From Rhodocyclaceae bacterium (GTDB lineage: Bacteria; Pseudomonadota; Gammaproteobacteria; Burkholderiales; Usitatibacteraceae): a stretch of DNA of 64,000 bases. How positions within the stretch are numbered: position 1 is the first letter of the stretch; the number at the start of each line of letters is the position of its first letter. Below are positions 1 through 12,460 of the stretch, piece by piece. The stretch lies in contig JADCIX010000023.1 in assembly GCA_020247545.1 (NCBI GenBank), forward strand, positions 45,839 to 109,838, read 5' to 3'. The notes beneath the pieces were generated by a model that was not told the DNA's origin, did not search any database, and was given only the letters and a program-made list of their open reading frames with translations. Made by a program: the position numbers and the translations under genes.

Positions 1-371
1 CATATGTGCAATCTGATAAGGCTCGTCGCATTGAAGTTCGCTTCCCCGACCCAACGGCAAACCCATATCTTGCCTTCACTGCAATGATGATGGCTGGGCT
101 CGATGGTGTGCAAAATAAAATCCACCCCGGCGACCCATCAGACAAGAACCTATACGATTTGCCACCGGAAGAGGACGCAAAAATCCCGACCGTGTGTTCG
201 TCGCTCGACCAAGCCCTAGAGCATCTTGATAACGATCGCGAGTTCCTGACCCGTGGAGGCGTGTTCTCTAATGAGATGATCGACGCCTACATTGAATTGA
301 AAATGGCGGATGTCACGCGCTTCCGCATGACAACGCATCCAGTCGAGTACGATATGTATTACTCATCCTAG
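1..371 (+). CDS. glnA: Glutamine synthetase, C-terminal part (5' end outside window)
   Basis: This is the last ~122 codons of type I glutamine synthetase, which makes glutamine from glutamate, ammonia and ATP in the cytoplasm. The frame is open from base 3 and has no start here, so the gene is cut by the window edge. The segment [20 protein letters not shown] is the conserved stretch that closes the active site in GlnA. The frame ends with the usual [18 protein letters not shown] tail. A rho-independent terminator follows at 408-434. The ntrBC genes that control glnA in proteobacteria lie downstream, which fits the identification. Confidence 0.97.
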   Translation, partial: YVQSDKARRIEVRFPDPTANPYLAFTAMMMAGLDGVQNKIHPGDPSDKNLYDLPPEEDAKIPTVCSSLDQALEHLDNDREFLTRGGVFSNEMIDAYIELKMADVTRFRMTTHPVEYDMYYSS

Positions 372-407
372 TCAAAAATGCCTGTGCTGAACAAAGCAAG
401 AACTAAA

Positions 408-434
408 GGGCGGCTTTACAGCCGCTCTTTTTTT
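408..434 (+). terminator. Rho-independent terminator after glnA
   Basis: A 7-bp stem (GGGCGGC pairing with GCCGCTC, one G-T pair) closes a 6-base loop and is followed by seven T residues. It lies 36 bp after the glnA stop codon. Confidence 0.9.
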
Positions 435-577
435 CCCAACAAATCGTACGGCAACCCTACAGGTAGTGACCACCCTAGTGAATTTCACTATCCATTGGAT
501 TGAAATAGTCGGACTTCAGTCGCAAACTATTGGCCCTCGTATGACTTCTCTGCCTTGGTAGAAGGCTGCTTATCTGT

Positions 578-1444
578 ATGAATCTCCTGCGCCTTTTCTT
601 GCTGCTCTCGTTGGCTCCCGGAGTATTCGGCGCATCAAACGTGTTAGCGCAGGGTCTTAGTGTGTACAAACATGTCGATCCGACGGGCAGGACGACCTAC
701 TCCAACCTGCCCATCAAAGGGGCTAAGGTTGTCGAACTGAGCCCGCTGACCGTACTGCCAAAGTCCCAGACAGTCACGATTGCTGCCGTTCCCCAGGTGC
801 CACCAGTGGGCGCGCGGCCAAACCCACCCACCCTCAGCGAAGCGGAGGCGCGTCAACCTAGCGCATTGTCCCAGACGTCTTTTGAGACCTCAGCCGCTCA
901 AGTCGAAACATTGCAGCAAATGGCACCCAATCCATCGGTAGCCGGCCCGTCTCCGGCAGCGGCCTCTGTGCCAAAGGCCACATCAAGCGAGTCGCGGCGT
1001 ACTCCTGGCACTGCAACCCATGGCGGCGCGGACACTGCTATTGCATCACAACGGCGACGTGAAGAAGTTCGCCGCCGCATCATTGTGGCGGAGATTGATG
1101 CTGAAGCGCAACTGCTTGGTGAGGCGCAAGCTTCTCTCCAACGAGCGCAATCGAAGAGCGTCACAATGCGCTCTTTGCGTGCCGCGATCGTCCTTGAAGA
1201 GCGCGCGGTCGCTGGAAAGCAGACACTAGGCGACGATAACGCTGCCACAAAGATGGTCGTGGAACGACATTTTGAGCGGGTTAGAGAACTACAGGATCGG
1301 GTGCTAACCCATGAGGAGAACCTTGCCGAGCTTACCGCGCAATTGCGGGCACCCGCCCGATCTGCCGCGCTGAAGACGGCTGGCACAGCGCCCTCAACCG
1401 CAATTGTGTCGACGGCGCAACTTGGTGGCCCCGGAGGCAACTAG
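578..1444 (+). CDS. Secreted DUF4124-domain protein with C-terminal coiled coil
   Basis: This 288-residue protein has no known enzymatic role. Residues 1-25 form a Sec signal peptide ending near VLAQ, so export to the periplasm is expected. Residues ~28-55 (VYKHVDPTGRTTYSN) match the DUF4124 motif, a short beta-rich domain common in Betaproteobacteria. Residues ~60-145 are rich in Pro, Ala and Ser and look disordered. Residues ~158-260 are rich in Glu, Arg and Ala and look like a coiled coil (RRREEVRRRIIVAEIDAEAQ). DUF4124 genes often sit between glnA and ntrB in this class, but a link to nitrogen control is only positional. It has its own terminator at 1487-1523, so it is probably a single-gene unit. 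Confidence 0.85.
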   Translation: MNLLRLFLLLSLAPGVFGASNVLAQGLSVYKHVDPTGRTTYSNLPIKGAKVVELSPLTVLPKSQTVTIAAVPQVPPVGARPNPPTLSEAEARQPSALSQTSFETSAAQVETLQQMAPNPSVAGPSPAAASVPKATSSESRRTPGTATHGGADTAIASQRRREEVRRRIIVAEIDAEAQLLGEAQASLQRAQSKSVTMRSLRAAIVLEERAVAGKQTLGDDNAATKMVVERHFERVRELQDRVLTHEENLAELTAQLRAPARSAALKTAGTAPSTAIVSTAQLGGPGGN

Positions 1445-1486
1445 CAAAATCAGACTCCTTTCGATTGGTTTGTCCGATCGAAGTTG

Positions 1487-1523
1487 AACGCCGAAGACCG
1501 AACGATCTTCGGCGTTTTTTTTT
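1487..1523 (+). terminator. Rho-independent terminator
   Basis: An 11-bp perfect stem (AACGCCGAAGA pairing with TCTTCGGCGTT) closes an 8-base loop and runs into a T tract of about nine. It separates the DUF4124 gene from ntrB. Confidence 0.93.
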
Positions 1524-1601
1524 GGCGATTGGCATACTGTCTTCATTTGCATCCTGGCCGACCGCTGGCAAGGAACTTGCTATGGATGGAGAGGGTAAAA
1601 C

Positions 1602-2717
1602 TTGAAACAACAAAATCGACAACAACTACGCGATGCCTCGCCATTGAATAACTATCAAGGTCTCGATCTCATTGCCACAGCAGTGATGATAGTGGATGGA
1701 AAACTCCGATTGGTGCATGCAAACACTTCAGCAGAATACTTGTTTGCATTTAGCCGCAGGAACGCCATTGGCTCGCCGTTGGGCAGGGTGGTTCAGGACA
1801 ATAGACAAGATGGCGGAGTCTTTACGCTGCTAGGCCAAGTACTGATGTCTGAATCTGGCTTTAGCGAATCCAGCCTTTCTATCGTAACTTCAGCTGGTCA
1901 AACCCTCCATTGCTCGTGTGTTGCAACACCAATTGACACCGGTGAAATCGTGCTTGAATTTAAGCCGCTCGACCAACACCTAAAGATTGCGCGAGAAGAA
2001 AAACTGTTGGAGCAGCAAAAACTACATCGGGAGCTAATCCGCAATCTTGCACATGAAATCAAGAATCCGCTTGGAGGCATTCGAGGGGCAGCGCAGCTAC
2101 TGGAGCGCGAGCTGCCAGATGATACTTTTTCGGAATACACACAAGTCATCGTCAAAGAAGCCGACCGCTTACAGTCCCTCGTGGACCGATTACTAACACC
2201 CCACCGGCTTCCCAAAATAGAGCCGGTGAACATTCACGAGGTTCTCGAGTACGTGCGTTCACTCCTGATTGCCGAGTTTCCAGAAACGTTATTTATTGAC
2301 CGTGACTACGATACAAGCATGCCGGAGCTGCTTGCAGACCGAGAGCAGTTAATTCAGGCGATGCTAAACATTGCGCGTAATGCCGCGCAGGCGACTGGCG
2401 GCGCAGGAAGGATTCGATTTCAAACCCGTATCGCGCGCCAAGTCACAATCGTTCGCGAACGGTTTCGTTTAGCCATTGAAATTCGGATTTGTGATTCGGG
2501 TCCTGGGATACCGGAGAAGCTGAAAGACACCGTCTTCTACCCACTCGTTACGGGACGCGAAGGCGGTACGGGCGTCGGCCTATCGCTGGCTCAAAGTTTT
2601 GTGAATCAGCATGCTGGCGTCATCGAGTTTGATAGCGCTCCGGGCAATACGCAGTTTGTCGTGACAATTCCAGTGAGAAGCAAAGAGCAATTGAAAGAAG
2701 TACGACCTACGCCGTGA
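1602..2717 (+). CDS. glnL: Nitrogen regulation sensor kinase NtrB
   Basis: NtrB (GlnL) phosphorylates or dephosphorylates NtrC according to nitrogen status relayed by PII. A PAS-like sensory region covers residues ~20-125. The dimerisation and phosphotransfer helix has H151 in RNLAHEIKNPLGG. The ATPase domain shows an N box (NIARNAAQA, ~257-265), a G1 box (CDSGPGIP, ~297-304) and a G2 box (GGTGVGLSLA, ~321-330). No membrane segment is evident, as expected for this cytosolic kinase. Translation starts at TTG; GGAGAGGG at 1588-1595 is a strong ribosome-binding site at proper spacing, and no better start is near. The length of 371 is normal. ntrC follows 54 bp downstream. Confidence 0.96.
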   Translation: MKQQNRQQLRDASPLNNYQGLDLIATAVMIVDGKLRLVHANTSAEYLFAFSRRNAIGSPLGRVVQDNRQDGGVFTLLGQVLMSESGFSESSLSIVTSAGQTLHCSCVATPIDTGEIVLEFKPLDQHLKIAREEKLLEQQKLHRELIRNLAHEIKNPLGGIRGAAQLLERELPDDTFSEYTQVIVKEADRLQSLVDRLLTPHRLPKIEPVNIHEVLEYVRSLLIAEFPETLFIDRDYDTSMPELLADREQLIQAMLNIARNAAQATGGAGRIRFQTRIARQVTIVRERFRLAIEIRICDSGPGIPEKLKDTVFYPLVTGREGGTGVGLSLAQSFVNQHAGVIEFDSAPGNTQFVVTIPVRSKEQLKEVRPTP

Positions 2718-2771
2718 ACCGAGCTTCGTAGCCTGTTCGGACACGGCACGGCAACAAACAAAGGATTCGTA

Positions 2772-4181
2772 ATGAAACCGGTGTGGATTATTGATGACGA
2801 TAAGTCGATTCGATGGGTGATTGAAAAGGCGCTCACGCGCGAAGGCATCGAGTACAAGTCATTCGCAGCAGCACATGAAGGGCTGGAGGCCCTCGACGAC
2901 CAACCGCCGCAAGTGGTAATTAGTGACATCAGGATGCCCGGAACATCGGGGCTTGACTTCATGCAAAAGCTAAAACAGAAGTTGCCGACGACGCCCGTCA
3001 TCATCATGACGGCTTACTCGGATTTGGAAAGTGCCGTCGCCGCATTCCAAGGGGGCGCGTTTGAGTACCTGCCGAAGCCTTTTGACATCGACCACGCAGT
3101 CGAATTGATCCGACGAGCGATAGATGAGTCTTGCCATGTTAGTCCGCAATCAGATCCAGACAAAGCGGAGACTGCGCCCGAAATACTGGGTTCTGCCCCG
3201 TCTATGCAAGAGGTGTTTCGGGCGGTTGGGCGGCTTTCGCAATCGCACGCGACGATACTCATCACCGGTGAGTCGGGGAGCGGCAAAGAGCTGGTTGCGC
3301 ACGCGCTGCATCGTCACAGTCTGCGCGCGGCCAAGCCGTTTATTGCAATCAACACCGCAGCAATCCCAAAGGATCTATTGGAGAGTGAGCTGTTCGGGCA
3401 TGAGCGAGGTGCCTTTACCGGCGCAGCCACGACAAGGCGCGGTCGATTTGAGCAAGCGGAGGGAGGCACGCTGTTCTTGGACGAAATTGGCGACATGCCA
3501 GCGGAGTTGCAAACACGCCTGCTAAGAGTGCTGTCTGACGGACAGTTTTACCGCGTTGGCGGACACCTGCCCTTGACCGCCAACGTGCGTGTTATTGCCG
3601 CCACGCACCAAGACCTAGAGCAACGCGTAAAACTTGGTTTGTTTCGCGAGGACTTGTACCACCGGCTCAATGTCATTCGACTGCGGCTGCCTGCCCTGCG
3701 CGAGCGGCGCGAAGACGTCCCCTTACTAGCAAAACATTTTTTGACAAGAAGTGCACACGAGCTTGGCGTGGATGTGAAGCGGCTGTCGGACGCTGCGACA
3801 GCATATTTGACTGGGCTGGAATTTCCCGGCAACGTCCGTCAACTGGAAAACATTTGTCACTGGATCACCGTCATGGCACCAGGTCAGCAAGTCGAGATAG
3901 CAGACTTGCCCCCTGATGTACGGGTCAACGACAAGACCGTCGTGACAGACTCAAATTGGCAGCGGGCACTGGAACGTGAAGTTACAGCATCGCTGGCCCG
4001 CGGGGATCGCAACATTTTTGATGGCTTGAATCGGGCGTTTGAGACCGCGCTAATATTGAGGGCGCTGGAACATACCGCAGGCAAACGAATTGAAGCGGCA
4101 ACCCTGCTCGGCATTGGCCGAAACACGCTCACCCGAAAAATCGCAGAGCTGAATCTTTTGGCGGAAAATAAAGAGGAGTAA
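2772..4181 (+). CDS. glnG: Nitrogen regulation response regulator NtrC (sigma-54 activator)
   Basis: NtrC activates sigma-54 promoters, including that of glnA, when phosphorylated by NtrB. The receiver domain (1-~120) carries the acidic pocket IDDD at 7-10, phospho-acceptor D52 in ISDIRMPG and K102 in LPKPF. The AAA+ domain (~140-370) has Walker A GESGSGKE (166-173), the sigma-54 contact loop GAFTGA (213-218) and Walker B GGTLFLDEIGD (231-241). A Fis-type helix-turn-helix ends the protein (EAATLLGIGRNTLTRKI). The length of 469 residues is typical. The gene lies in the same direction as ntrB and is probably cotranscribed with it. Confidence 0.97.
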   Translation: MKPVWIIDDDKSIRWVIEKALTREGIEYKSFAAAHEGLEALDDQPPQVVISDIRMPGTSGLDFMQKLKQKLPTTPVIIMTAYSDLESAVAAFQGGAFEYLPKPFDIDHAVELIRRAIDESCHVSPQSDPDKAETAPEILGSAPSMQEVFRAVGRLSQSHATILITGESGSGKELVAHALHRHSLRAAKPFIAINTAAIPKDLLESELFGHERGAFTGAATTRRGRFEQAEGGTLFLDEIGDMPAELQTRLLRVLSDGQFYRVGGHLPLTANVRVIAATHQDLEQRVKLGLFREDLYHRLNVIRLRLPALRERREDVPLLAKHFLTRSAHELGVDVKRLSDAATAYLTGLEFPGNVRQLENICHWITVMAPGQQVEIADLPPDVRVNDKTVVTDSNWQRALEREVTASLARGDRNIFDGLNRAFETALILRALEHTAGKRIEAATLLGIGRNTLTRKIAELNLLAENKEE

Positions 4182-4185
4182 CGAC

Positions 4186-4215
4186 TTTCAGGCAAAAATC
4201 CGTGAAAACATCCGT
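4186..4215 (+). repeat. Short interspersed repeat, copy 1 of TTTCAGG family
   Basis: TTTCAGGCAAAAATCCGTG and the bases after it match a 30-bp stretch at 56104-56133 at about 24 of 30 positions, and the leading parts of the elements at 28553, 29856 and 30908. The copy begins 4 bp after the ntrC stop codon. No gene is seen in the rest of the ntrC/lyase gap (4182-4468). Confidence 0.6.
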
Positions 4216-4468
4216 CAATGCAAAGGTTTGATCTTTGGGCTGACGGCTAGTCGGGTATCCAACCTTCCCCCCGCTGGCGAACCCGTTGGAAATGCTAGCT
4301 TGGTGTCAAACCCGACAAAGATCCGAGCGTGGCTCGCTGCTACGCCTGCGAGGCTCGTTCCGGGAGCGCGTGTAGTCGAGCCAATTGTGCCAAGCCAAGA
4401 CTGGGTGTCACGATCGCTCCCCGGCCCCCCGATATTCGGGCAATGATCTAATTTGTCTGCACTGTTCG

Positions 4469-5431
4469 TCAGGCCGTATACAGTTGCGGAGGTATCTCAT
4501 GTAGGTGCATGGTTTTGCCAGCCTTCATCACCTGCCCGGGGACTTCGTGGCCGACGATGGATGGAATTGTTACGGCCACCGCCAGTAACCGGTCAATATC
4601 GACACCGCTCTCAAACCCCATGTCGTCGAGCATATTGACCAAATCTTCTGTGCATATATTGCCAGTTGCTCCCGGCGCGAACGGACAGCCGCCCAAACCG
4701 GCAATTGAACTGTCAAAACTTGTGATCCCCTCTGAAATACCAGCAAGGACGTTCGCCAGTCCCATGCCTCTGGTGTTGTGGAAATGCAAAGTGATCTCGA
4801 CGTCTGGGAAACGGTGTTTGGCGTCGCGCATCATCCGGCCCACTTGTGTGGGGTTCGCCATACCGGTTGTATCGGCAAAAGTGAGGCTATCGAATCCGAT
4901 CTCCAGATATTGTTCTGCAAAACCCATGACCCGGGCTTCGTCGACTCGACCCTCAAAGGGGCAGCCAAAAGACGTTGAGACACAGCCGTTGAGCTTGATT
5001 CCCGCCGCTTTTGCCATTGGTACCATAGCCATAAAATCAGCGAGCGACTCGGATGTGGAGCGCTTCACGTTAGCCATGTTGTGCGTTTCCGAGGCAGACA
5101 TAAACAGGTTCATTTCATCGATTCTGCCACCTGAGGTGTGGACAGCAATTGCGCGCTCCATTCCTTTGATGTTGGGAGTAATTGCGGTGATCAAGACCCC
5201 CTCGCGGCGCACGATCTCGCGGAGTACCACCTCTGCGTCGGCCATGTTTGGTACAAGTTTTGGGTGAACGAACGAGGTAACCTCAACTTTTGCGAGGCCA
5301 GTTGCAGTCAACTGGTCGATCACCGAAATCTTTGTTTCGGACGGGATAATCGTCTTTTCGATCTGGAATCCATCCCTTACGCCGACGTCGTTGATGTGGA
5401 TCCGACCGCTATTTTTTTGCATGGAATGCAT
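4469..5431 (-). CDS. HMG-CoA lyase family protein
   Basis: This 320-residue TIM-barrel protein belongs to the DRE-TIM metallolyases that cleave 3-hydroxy-3-methylglutaryl-CoA to acetyl-CoA and acetoacetate, usually in leucine degradation. The catalytic Arg-Asp pair is in VGVRDGFQ (residues ~17-24). The metal-binding HFHNT is present (~215), as is the cysteine loop signature GLGGCPFAPGATGNICTEDL. The first motif differs from the usual VGPRDGLQNE, so the substrate may be a related acyl-CoA such as citramalyl-CoA. The gene stands alone on the minus strand, with no leucine-pathway neighbours, so context does not settle the substrate. ATG at 5431 is used; a second in-frame ATG lies at 5422. Confidence 0.88.
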   Translation of the reverse strand: MHSMQKNSGRIHINDVGVRDGFQIEKTIIPSETKISVIDQLTATGLAKVEVTSFVHPKLVPNMADAEVVLREIVRREGVLITAITPNIKGMERAIAVHTSGGRIDEMNLFMSASETHNMANVKRSTSESLADFMAMVPMAKAAGIKLNGCVSTSFGCPFEGRVDEARVMGFAEQYLEIGFDSLTFADTTGMANPTQVGRMMRDAKHRFPDVEITLHFHNTRGMGLANVLAGISEGITSFDSSIAGLGGCPFAPGATGNICTEDLVNMLDDMGFESGVDIDRLLAVAVTIPSIVGHEVPGQVMKAGKTMHLHEIPPQLYTA

Positions 5432-5781
5432 TGTTAACTCTTGAGGGGGTTTTTAGGCTGAACGGAGCGGCCTAGGCAATTCGACAGGGGCGGATAGGCA
5501 AATTTTTTCGATTCCGCAAAAGCTCATCGGTTGGCTGGGTCCTAGCTTGAACGCTCTCACTCTCATTATCACAATGCGCGCCATAGAGAAATTTGTGGTG
5601 GCAAAAGAGAACCCTACATTTCATGCGGTTACGCAAAGAATATTTCTGCTTAACCATGGTGCGCCGCCGCATTCTGGTTTGACTTGAAATTCTACTCGCG
5701 CTTATAATCGTTTGGCTTTGCATTTGAAACTATCAGTGTTTTCGCTCGGGATCGGCCATTGGCGGCTAAGAAACATGCAAC
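5432..5781. other. Intergenic region between the divergent lyase gene and atp operon
   Basis: This 350-bp gap carries no convincing gene. It must hold the promoters of both divergent units. The only clear element I see is the atp promoter at 5679-5708. Confidence 0.7.
5679..5708 (+). promoter_or_regulatory. Sigma-70 promoter of the atp operon
   Basis: TTGACT (5679-5684) and a perfect TATAAT (5703-5708) are separated by 18 bp. The site lies 73 bp upstream of atpI and points into it. Confidence 0.8.
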
Positions 5782-6153
5782 ATGCGCACATCGTTTTTGG
5801 AGCCGGGTGTTCGGCGGGTGCTGATATTTCAAGTTGCGTCTGCAGCGCTTGTGTCGTCTGTGGGATTGGCCAGTAGCGGTCAGACTGCCGCAATCTCCGC
5901 CTTAGCTGGCGGGGGGGCAGTTATTGCTGGCAACTTGGCATATGCAATGATCGCTAGGCCATCGCGGGTGAAAGCTAAGTCCGGCGGCACCGTGCTAATG
6001 GTTCACGTAGCCGCGCAGGCGGCGAAGACGGCCTTGGTTTTGCTTTCGCTGCTGGCTGCGTTTGCATCGGGGAAGTTCGCAGCCGGGCCACTAATCATCG
6101 GTACCGGAGTCGCGCTTCTCGCGCATTGGTTATCGTTTTTGTTTCACCGCTGA
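5782..6153 (+). CDS. atpI: ATP synthase subunit I (assembly protein)
   Basis: AtpI is a small inner-membrane protein that helps assemble the c-ring and is not part of the finished enzyme. The 123 residues contain about four hydrophobic helices (~13-30, ~38-56, ~70-92, ~98-118) joined by short basic loops, as in other AtpI proteins. It is the first gene of the atp operon, 28 bp before atpB. AtpI is poorly conserved in sequence, so position and topology carry the call. Confidence 0.88.
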   Translation: MRTSFLEPGVRRVLIFQVASAALVSSVGLASSGQTAAISALAGGGAVIAGNLAYAMIARPSRVKAKSGGTVLMVHVAAQAAKTALVLLSLLAAFASGKFAAGPLIIGTGVALLAHWLSFLFHR

Positions 6154-6168
6154 ATTCGCTACCGATAG

Positions 6169-6969
<801 letters not shown>

Positions 6970-7045
6970 TCTGGTTTTGTCTTTGAATTTGGCTAAGTAA
7001 TTTTTATATTAACTACTTGTTGCGTGTACTCGAAAGGAAACATAA

Positions 7046-7309
<264 letters not shown>

Positions 7310-7356
7310 CTCTTTTTGATTCGGAATAGTCAACTCAGAACAGGAAAGGTGCCGTC

Positions 7357-7827
7357 ATGAATATCGGCGGAACATTAGTTGCTCAAGCGATAGGTTTTGC
7401 GATCTTTATTTGGTTTACGTGGAAGTTCGTGTGGCCACCGATCGATCTGGCTATCGAGACGCGCCGGAAAAAGATTGCAGAAGGTTTGGCCGAAGCCGAA
7501 AAGGGTAAAGCCGCACTCGCCGATGGTGAGAGGCAGAAGTCGCTGATCCTGAAAGAGGCTCGCGATCAGGCAAGTGAATTCAAGGCGCTCAATGAAAAGC
7601 AAGCGCAGTCGCTGATTGATGAAGCGAAGGCGCAAGCCAAGCTGGAAGCGGATCGCATCATTGCCGCTGCGCACGCGAGTGCGGCGACCGAATTGCAGAA
7701 GGCCCGCGAGCAGCTCCGCGAGCAAGTCGCAGTATTGGCCGTTGCGGGCGCAGAGAAGATTCTGAAGCGCGAAGTCGACGCGAAGTCCCATGCGGACATG
7801 CTGAATCAATTGAAGGCGCAGCTGTAA
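7357..7827 (+). CDS. atpF: ATP synthase Fo subunit b
   Basis: Subunit b is the peripheral stalk that links membrane subunit a to F1. The protein has 156 residues: one N-terminal membrane helix (~3-26) followed by a long charged helix rich in Ala, Glu, Lys and Gln, as expected for the right-handed coiled-coil stator. Its stop codon overlaps the atpH start by one base (TAATG), pointing to translational coupling. Confidence 0.96.
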   Translation: MNIGGTLVAQAIGFAIFIWFTWKFVWPPIDLAIETRRKKIAEGLAEAEKGKAALADGERQKSLILKEARDQASEFKALNEKQAQSLIDEAKAQAKLEADRIIAAAHASAATELQKAREQLREQVAVLAVAGAEKILKREVDAKSHADMLNQLKAQL

Positions 7828-8360
7828 TGGCGGAGCTGACAACAGTCGCGCGACCCTATGGCGAGGCGGCGTTCCGTGCAGCTGTTGAGGCGGACAACAT
7901 TCCTGCTTTCGGTGATGCGTTGGCCGTGCTAGGTGCTGCGGCGTCAAATCCGCAAGCTCTCGCGATCCTCGGCAACCCGAAAGTTAGCGTCGCCGAAAAA
8001 GCGGCAGTGCTTTCTGCGCCGGCAGGCAATCTGGCACCGGCAATTTCGAACTTGCTGACGATGTTGATCGAGAGTGGCAAGGCATCGCTGTTGCCGTTTA
8101 TTGCAGAGCATTTCGCAAAGCTGCAACGCCAGCATGAGGGTGTCATCAAGGCGACCATTACCAGTGCGATGCAGTTGTCGGACGCAGAAAAATCCGGCTT
8201 GATGGACGCGCTGTCTCGCAAGTATGGCAAGCGGGTCGAAGCGGCGATTATCGTGGATACAGATCTGATCGGCGGTGCGCGAATTCAGGTCGGCGATGAT
8301 GTCATCCATGCGTCGGTTCGAGACACGCTGGACCAAATGAAGCAAGCGCTGACGGCATAG
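7827..8360 (+). CDS. atpH: ATP synthase F1 subunit delta
   Basis: Subunit delta caps F1 and binds subunit b. The 177 residues match the OSCP/delta family: N-terminal ARPYGEAAFRAA, and a C-terminal domain with KYGKRVEAAIIVDTDLIGGARIQVGDDVIHASV. The ATG overlaps the atpF stop. The length is typical. Confidence 0.96.
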   Translation: MAELTTVARPYGEAAFRAAVEADNIPAFGDALAVLGAAASNPQALAILGNPKVSVAEKAAVLSAPAGNLAPAISNLLTMLIESGKASLLPFIAEHFAKLQRQHEGVIKATITSAMQLSDAEKSGLMDALSRKYGKRVEAAIIVDTDLIGGARIQVGDDVIHASVRDTLDQMKQALTA

Positions 8361-8408
8361 CCAGCGCCAACGAACTTTTTCATTTACTAGATTAACTAGG
8401 GTACGAAG

Positions 8409-9956
8409 ATGCAAATCAACCCGGCAGAAATCAGCGAACTCATTAAATCGAAGATCCAAGGCCTTCCCGCCGCAGCTGAAAAACGCTCCGAAGGCAACGT
8501 GATCTCGGTGACGGACGGCATTTGCCGCGTACACGGCTTGGCAGATGTAATGCAGGGCGAGATGCTTGAGTTTCCAGGCAACACGTTTGGTTTGGCGCTC
8601 AACCTCGAGCGCGACTCCGTTGGCGCGGTGGTGCTAGGCGAGTATCAGCACATCAAGGAAGGCGATACCGTCAAATGTACCGGGCGCATTCTCGAAGTGC
8701 CGGTCGGGCCGGAACTACTTGGCCGCGTGGTCAATTCGCTTGGTGCACCGATCGATGGTAAAGGTCCGATCAATGCAAAGCTGACCGACGTTATTGAAAA
8801 GGTCGCGCCTGGTGTGATCGCGCGCAAATCGGTGGACCAGCCGGTGCAGACGGGCTTGAAGGCGATCGATGCCATGGTGCCGGTCGGCCGTGGTCAGCGC
8901 GAGCTGATCATTGGTGACCGGCAGACGGGTAAGACCGCCGTTGCGATCGACACGATCATCAACCAAAAAGGCAAAGACATGTTCTGCGTCTACGTGGCAA
9001 TTGGTCAGAAAGCGTCGACCGTTGCAAACGTTGTCCGCAAACTCGAAGAGAGCGGTGCTTTGTCCTATACCATCGTTGTTGCCTCGACAGCTTCCGAGTC
9101 GGCTGCAATGCAGTACATCGCAGCGTACTCCGGCTGTACGATGGGCGAGTACTTCCGCGACCGTGGCCAAGATGCTTTGATCATCTATGACGATTTGTCC
9201 AAGCAAGCCGTCGCGTATCGCCAAGTGTCGCTGCTGCTGCGCCGTCCACCCGGCCGTGAAGCGTACCCGGGAGATGTGTTTTACCTGCACAGCCGCCTCC
9301 TCGAGCGCGCTGCGCGTGTGAACGCTGACTATGTTGAGAAGTTCACTAACGGTGCTGTCAAAGGCAAGACCGGCTCGCTGACCGCGTTGCCAATCATCGA
9401 AACACAAGCGGGCGACGTTTCGGCGTTCGTCCCGACCAACGTAATTTCGATTACTGATGGCCAGATCTTTTTGGAAACTGATTTGTTCAACGCTGGTATC
9501 CGCCCTGCAATTAACGCGGGTATTTCGGTATCGCGCGTGGGTGGCGCGGCACAGACGAAGATCATGAAGCGTAAAGATACTGGTGCAGGGGTTCGTTTGG
9601 CACTCGCGCAGTACCGCGAGCTTGCCGCGTTCGCACAATTTGCTTCCGATCTTGACGACGCAACCCGCAAGCAGTTGGAGCGCGGCAAGATGGTCACCGA
9701 GTTGATGAAGCAGCCGCAATATCAGCCGCTACAGGTTTGGGAAATGGCCTTGATTCTGTTCGCTGTCAACAACAACTACATGGATGATGTGGACGTCAAG
9801 AAGGCCGCCGCGTTTGAAAAAGCACTACGCGATTTCATGAAGGCTAAATACGGTGCGCTAGTTGATTCGATAGCAAAGGCGGCAGCGCTGTCCGGCGACG
9901 ACGAAAAGGCGCTGCATGCTGCGGTTGCCGACTTCAAGAAAACAGGCGCGTACTAG
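8409..9956 (+). CDS. atpA: ATP synthase F1 subunit alpha
   Basis: The alpha subunit holds the non-catalytic nucleotide site of F1. The 515 residues show Walker A GDRQTGKT (169-176), the arginine-finger region SVSRVGG with its [10 protein letters not shown] signature, and the N-terminal beta-barrel. The length is close to the usual 513. It is the sixth gene of the operon, 50 bp before atpG. Confidence 0.98.
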   Translation: MQINPAEISELIKSKIQGLPAAAEKRSEGNVISVTDGICRVHGLADVMQGEMLEFPGNTFGLALNLERDSVGAVVLGEYQHIKEGDTVKCTGRILEVPVGPELLGRVVNSLGAPIDGKGPINAKLTDVIEKVAPGVIARKSVDQPVQTGLKAIDAMVPVGRGQRELIIGDRQTGKTAVAIDTIINQKGKDMFCVYVAIGQKASTVANVVRKLEESGALSYTIVVASTASESAAMQYIAAYSGCTMGEYFRDRGQDALIIYDDLSKQAVAYRQVSLLLRRPPGREAYPGDVFYLHSRLLERAARVNADYVEKFTNGAVKGKTGSLTALPIIETQAGDVSAFVPTNVISITDGQIFLETDLFNAGIRPAINAGISVSRVGGAAQTKIMKRKDTGAGVRLALAQYRELAAFAQFASDLDDATRKQLERGKMVTELMKQPQYQPLQVWEMALILFAVNNNYMDDVDVKKAAAFEKALRDFMKAKYGALVDSIAKAAALSGDDEKALHAAVADFKKTGAY

Positions 9957-10006
9957 AAAGTATGGCGGTGTTGGTAAACGTCTTAGGCGAATCGAAAGAT
10001 TAGAGA

Positions 10007-10870
10007 ATGGCCGGTTCAAAAGAAATTCGGAACAAGATCAAGAGCGTTGAAAACACGCGAAAGATCACCAAGGCGATGGAAATGGTCGCGGCGTCTAAGA
10101 TGCGCAAGGCGCAGGAACGTATGCGTGCCGCTCGACCGTATAGCGAGAAGATTCGCAGTGTTGCCGCGAATTTGTCGCACGCAAATCCTGACTACAAGCA
10201 TGTGTTCTTGCAGAAGCGTGATGTGGTGAGGAATGTCGGGGTGATTATGGTTACGTCTGACAAGGGCCTCTGCGGCGGCCTTAACACCAATGCGATGCGC
10301 ATGATGGTCATGAAGATCAAAGAGTGGGAAGGTGCGGATGCGAAGGTGCAGGCTACGGCGATAGGCAATAAGGGCCTAGGTTTCTTGATGCGCTACGGAA
10401 TCCCTGTGACGTCGCAGGTGATCGGCCTGGGTGACAAGCCGCATCTCGAAAAAATGATCGGCCCCGTTAAGGCACAGCTAGATCAATTTGCTGATGGCAA
10501 AATTGACGCCCTTTATCTCTGCTATACGAAGTTCATTAACACCATGAAGCAAGAGGCGATGTGCGAGCAATTGTTGCCATTGTCCGGTGACAAGCTCGGT
10601 GCGCCAGATTCGTCTTGGGACTATCTGTACGAGCCGGACGCCAAAGCAGTGCTGGATGAATTGTTGGAGCGTTACATCGAATCGATCGTATATTCGGCCG
10701 TTGCTGAAAACATTGCGTCCGAGCAGTCGGCGCGGATGGTGGCGATGAAGTCGGCGTCGGATAACGCCAAGAAAGTTATCGGTGACCTGAAGCTGACCTA
10801 CAACAAAGCACGTCAGGCGGCGATCACCAAAGAATTGTCGGAGATCGTTGGCGGTGCCGCGGCCGTTTAG
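10007..10870 (+). CDS. atpG: ATP synthase F1 subunit gamma
   Basis: Gamma is the central rotor shaft. The 287-residue protein begins with [20 protein letters not shown], the family signature of the N-terminal helix, has [11 protein letters not shown] in the Rossmann-like body, and ends with the C-terminal helix [14 protein letters not shown] and [14 protein letters not shown]. All are standard. It sits between atpA and atpD. Confidence 0.98.
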   Translation: MAGSKEIRNKIKSVENTRKITKAMEMVAASKMRKAQERMRAARPYSEKIRSVAANLSHANPDYKHVFLQKRDVVRNVGVIMVTSDKGLCGGLNTNAMRMMVMKIKEWEGADAKVQATAIGNKGLGFLMRYGIPVTSQVIGLGDKPHLEKMIGPVKAQLDQFADGKIDALYLCYTKFINTMKQEAMCEQLLPLSGDKLGAPDSSWDYLYEPDAKAVLDELLERYIESIVYSAVAENIASEQSARMVAMKSASDNAKKVIGDLKLTYNKARQAAITKELSEIVGGAAAV

Positions 10871-10898
10871 GATCCTGTAGCGATCAGTCTTCAGTTAG

Positions 10899-12353
<1,455 letters not shown>

Positions 12354-12460
12354 CCCCGTTAGGGCCTGTTGGTTGTTTTGAGCACCCAACGTATTGAAGC
12401 CTTGGCGCGGTCGCGGTGAAGTATGGATACCCGCCTTGAGCTGAACAACCGAAAGCATTT

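Noticed and set aside
4228..4638. Two short plus-strand frames (4228-4446, 4453-4638) after ntrC
   Set aside because: No ribosome-binding site or family; the second overlaps the lyase gene.
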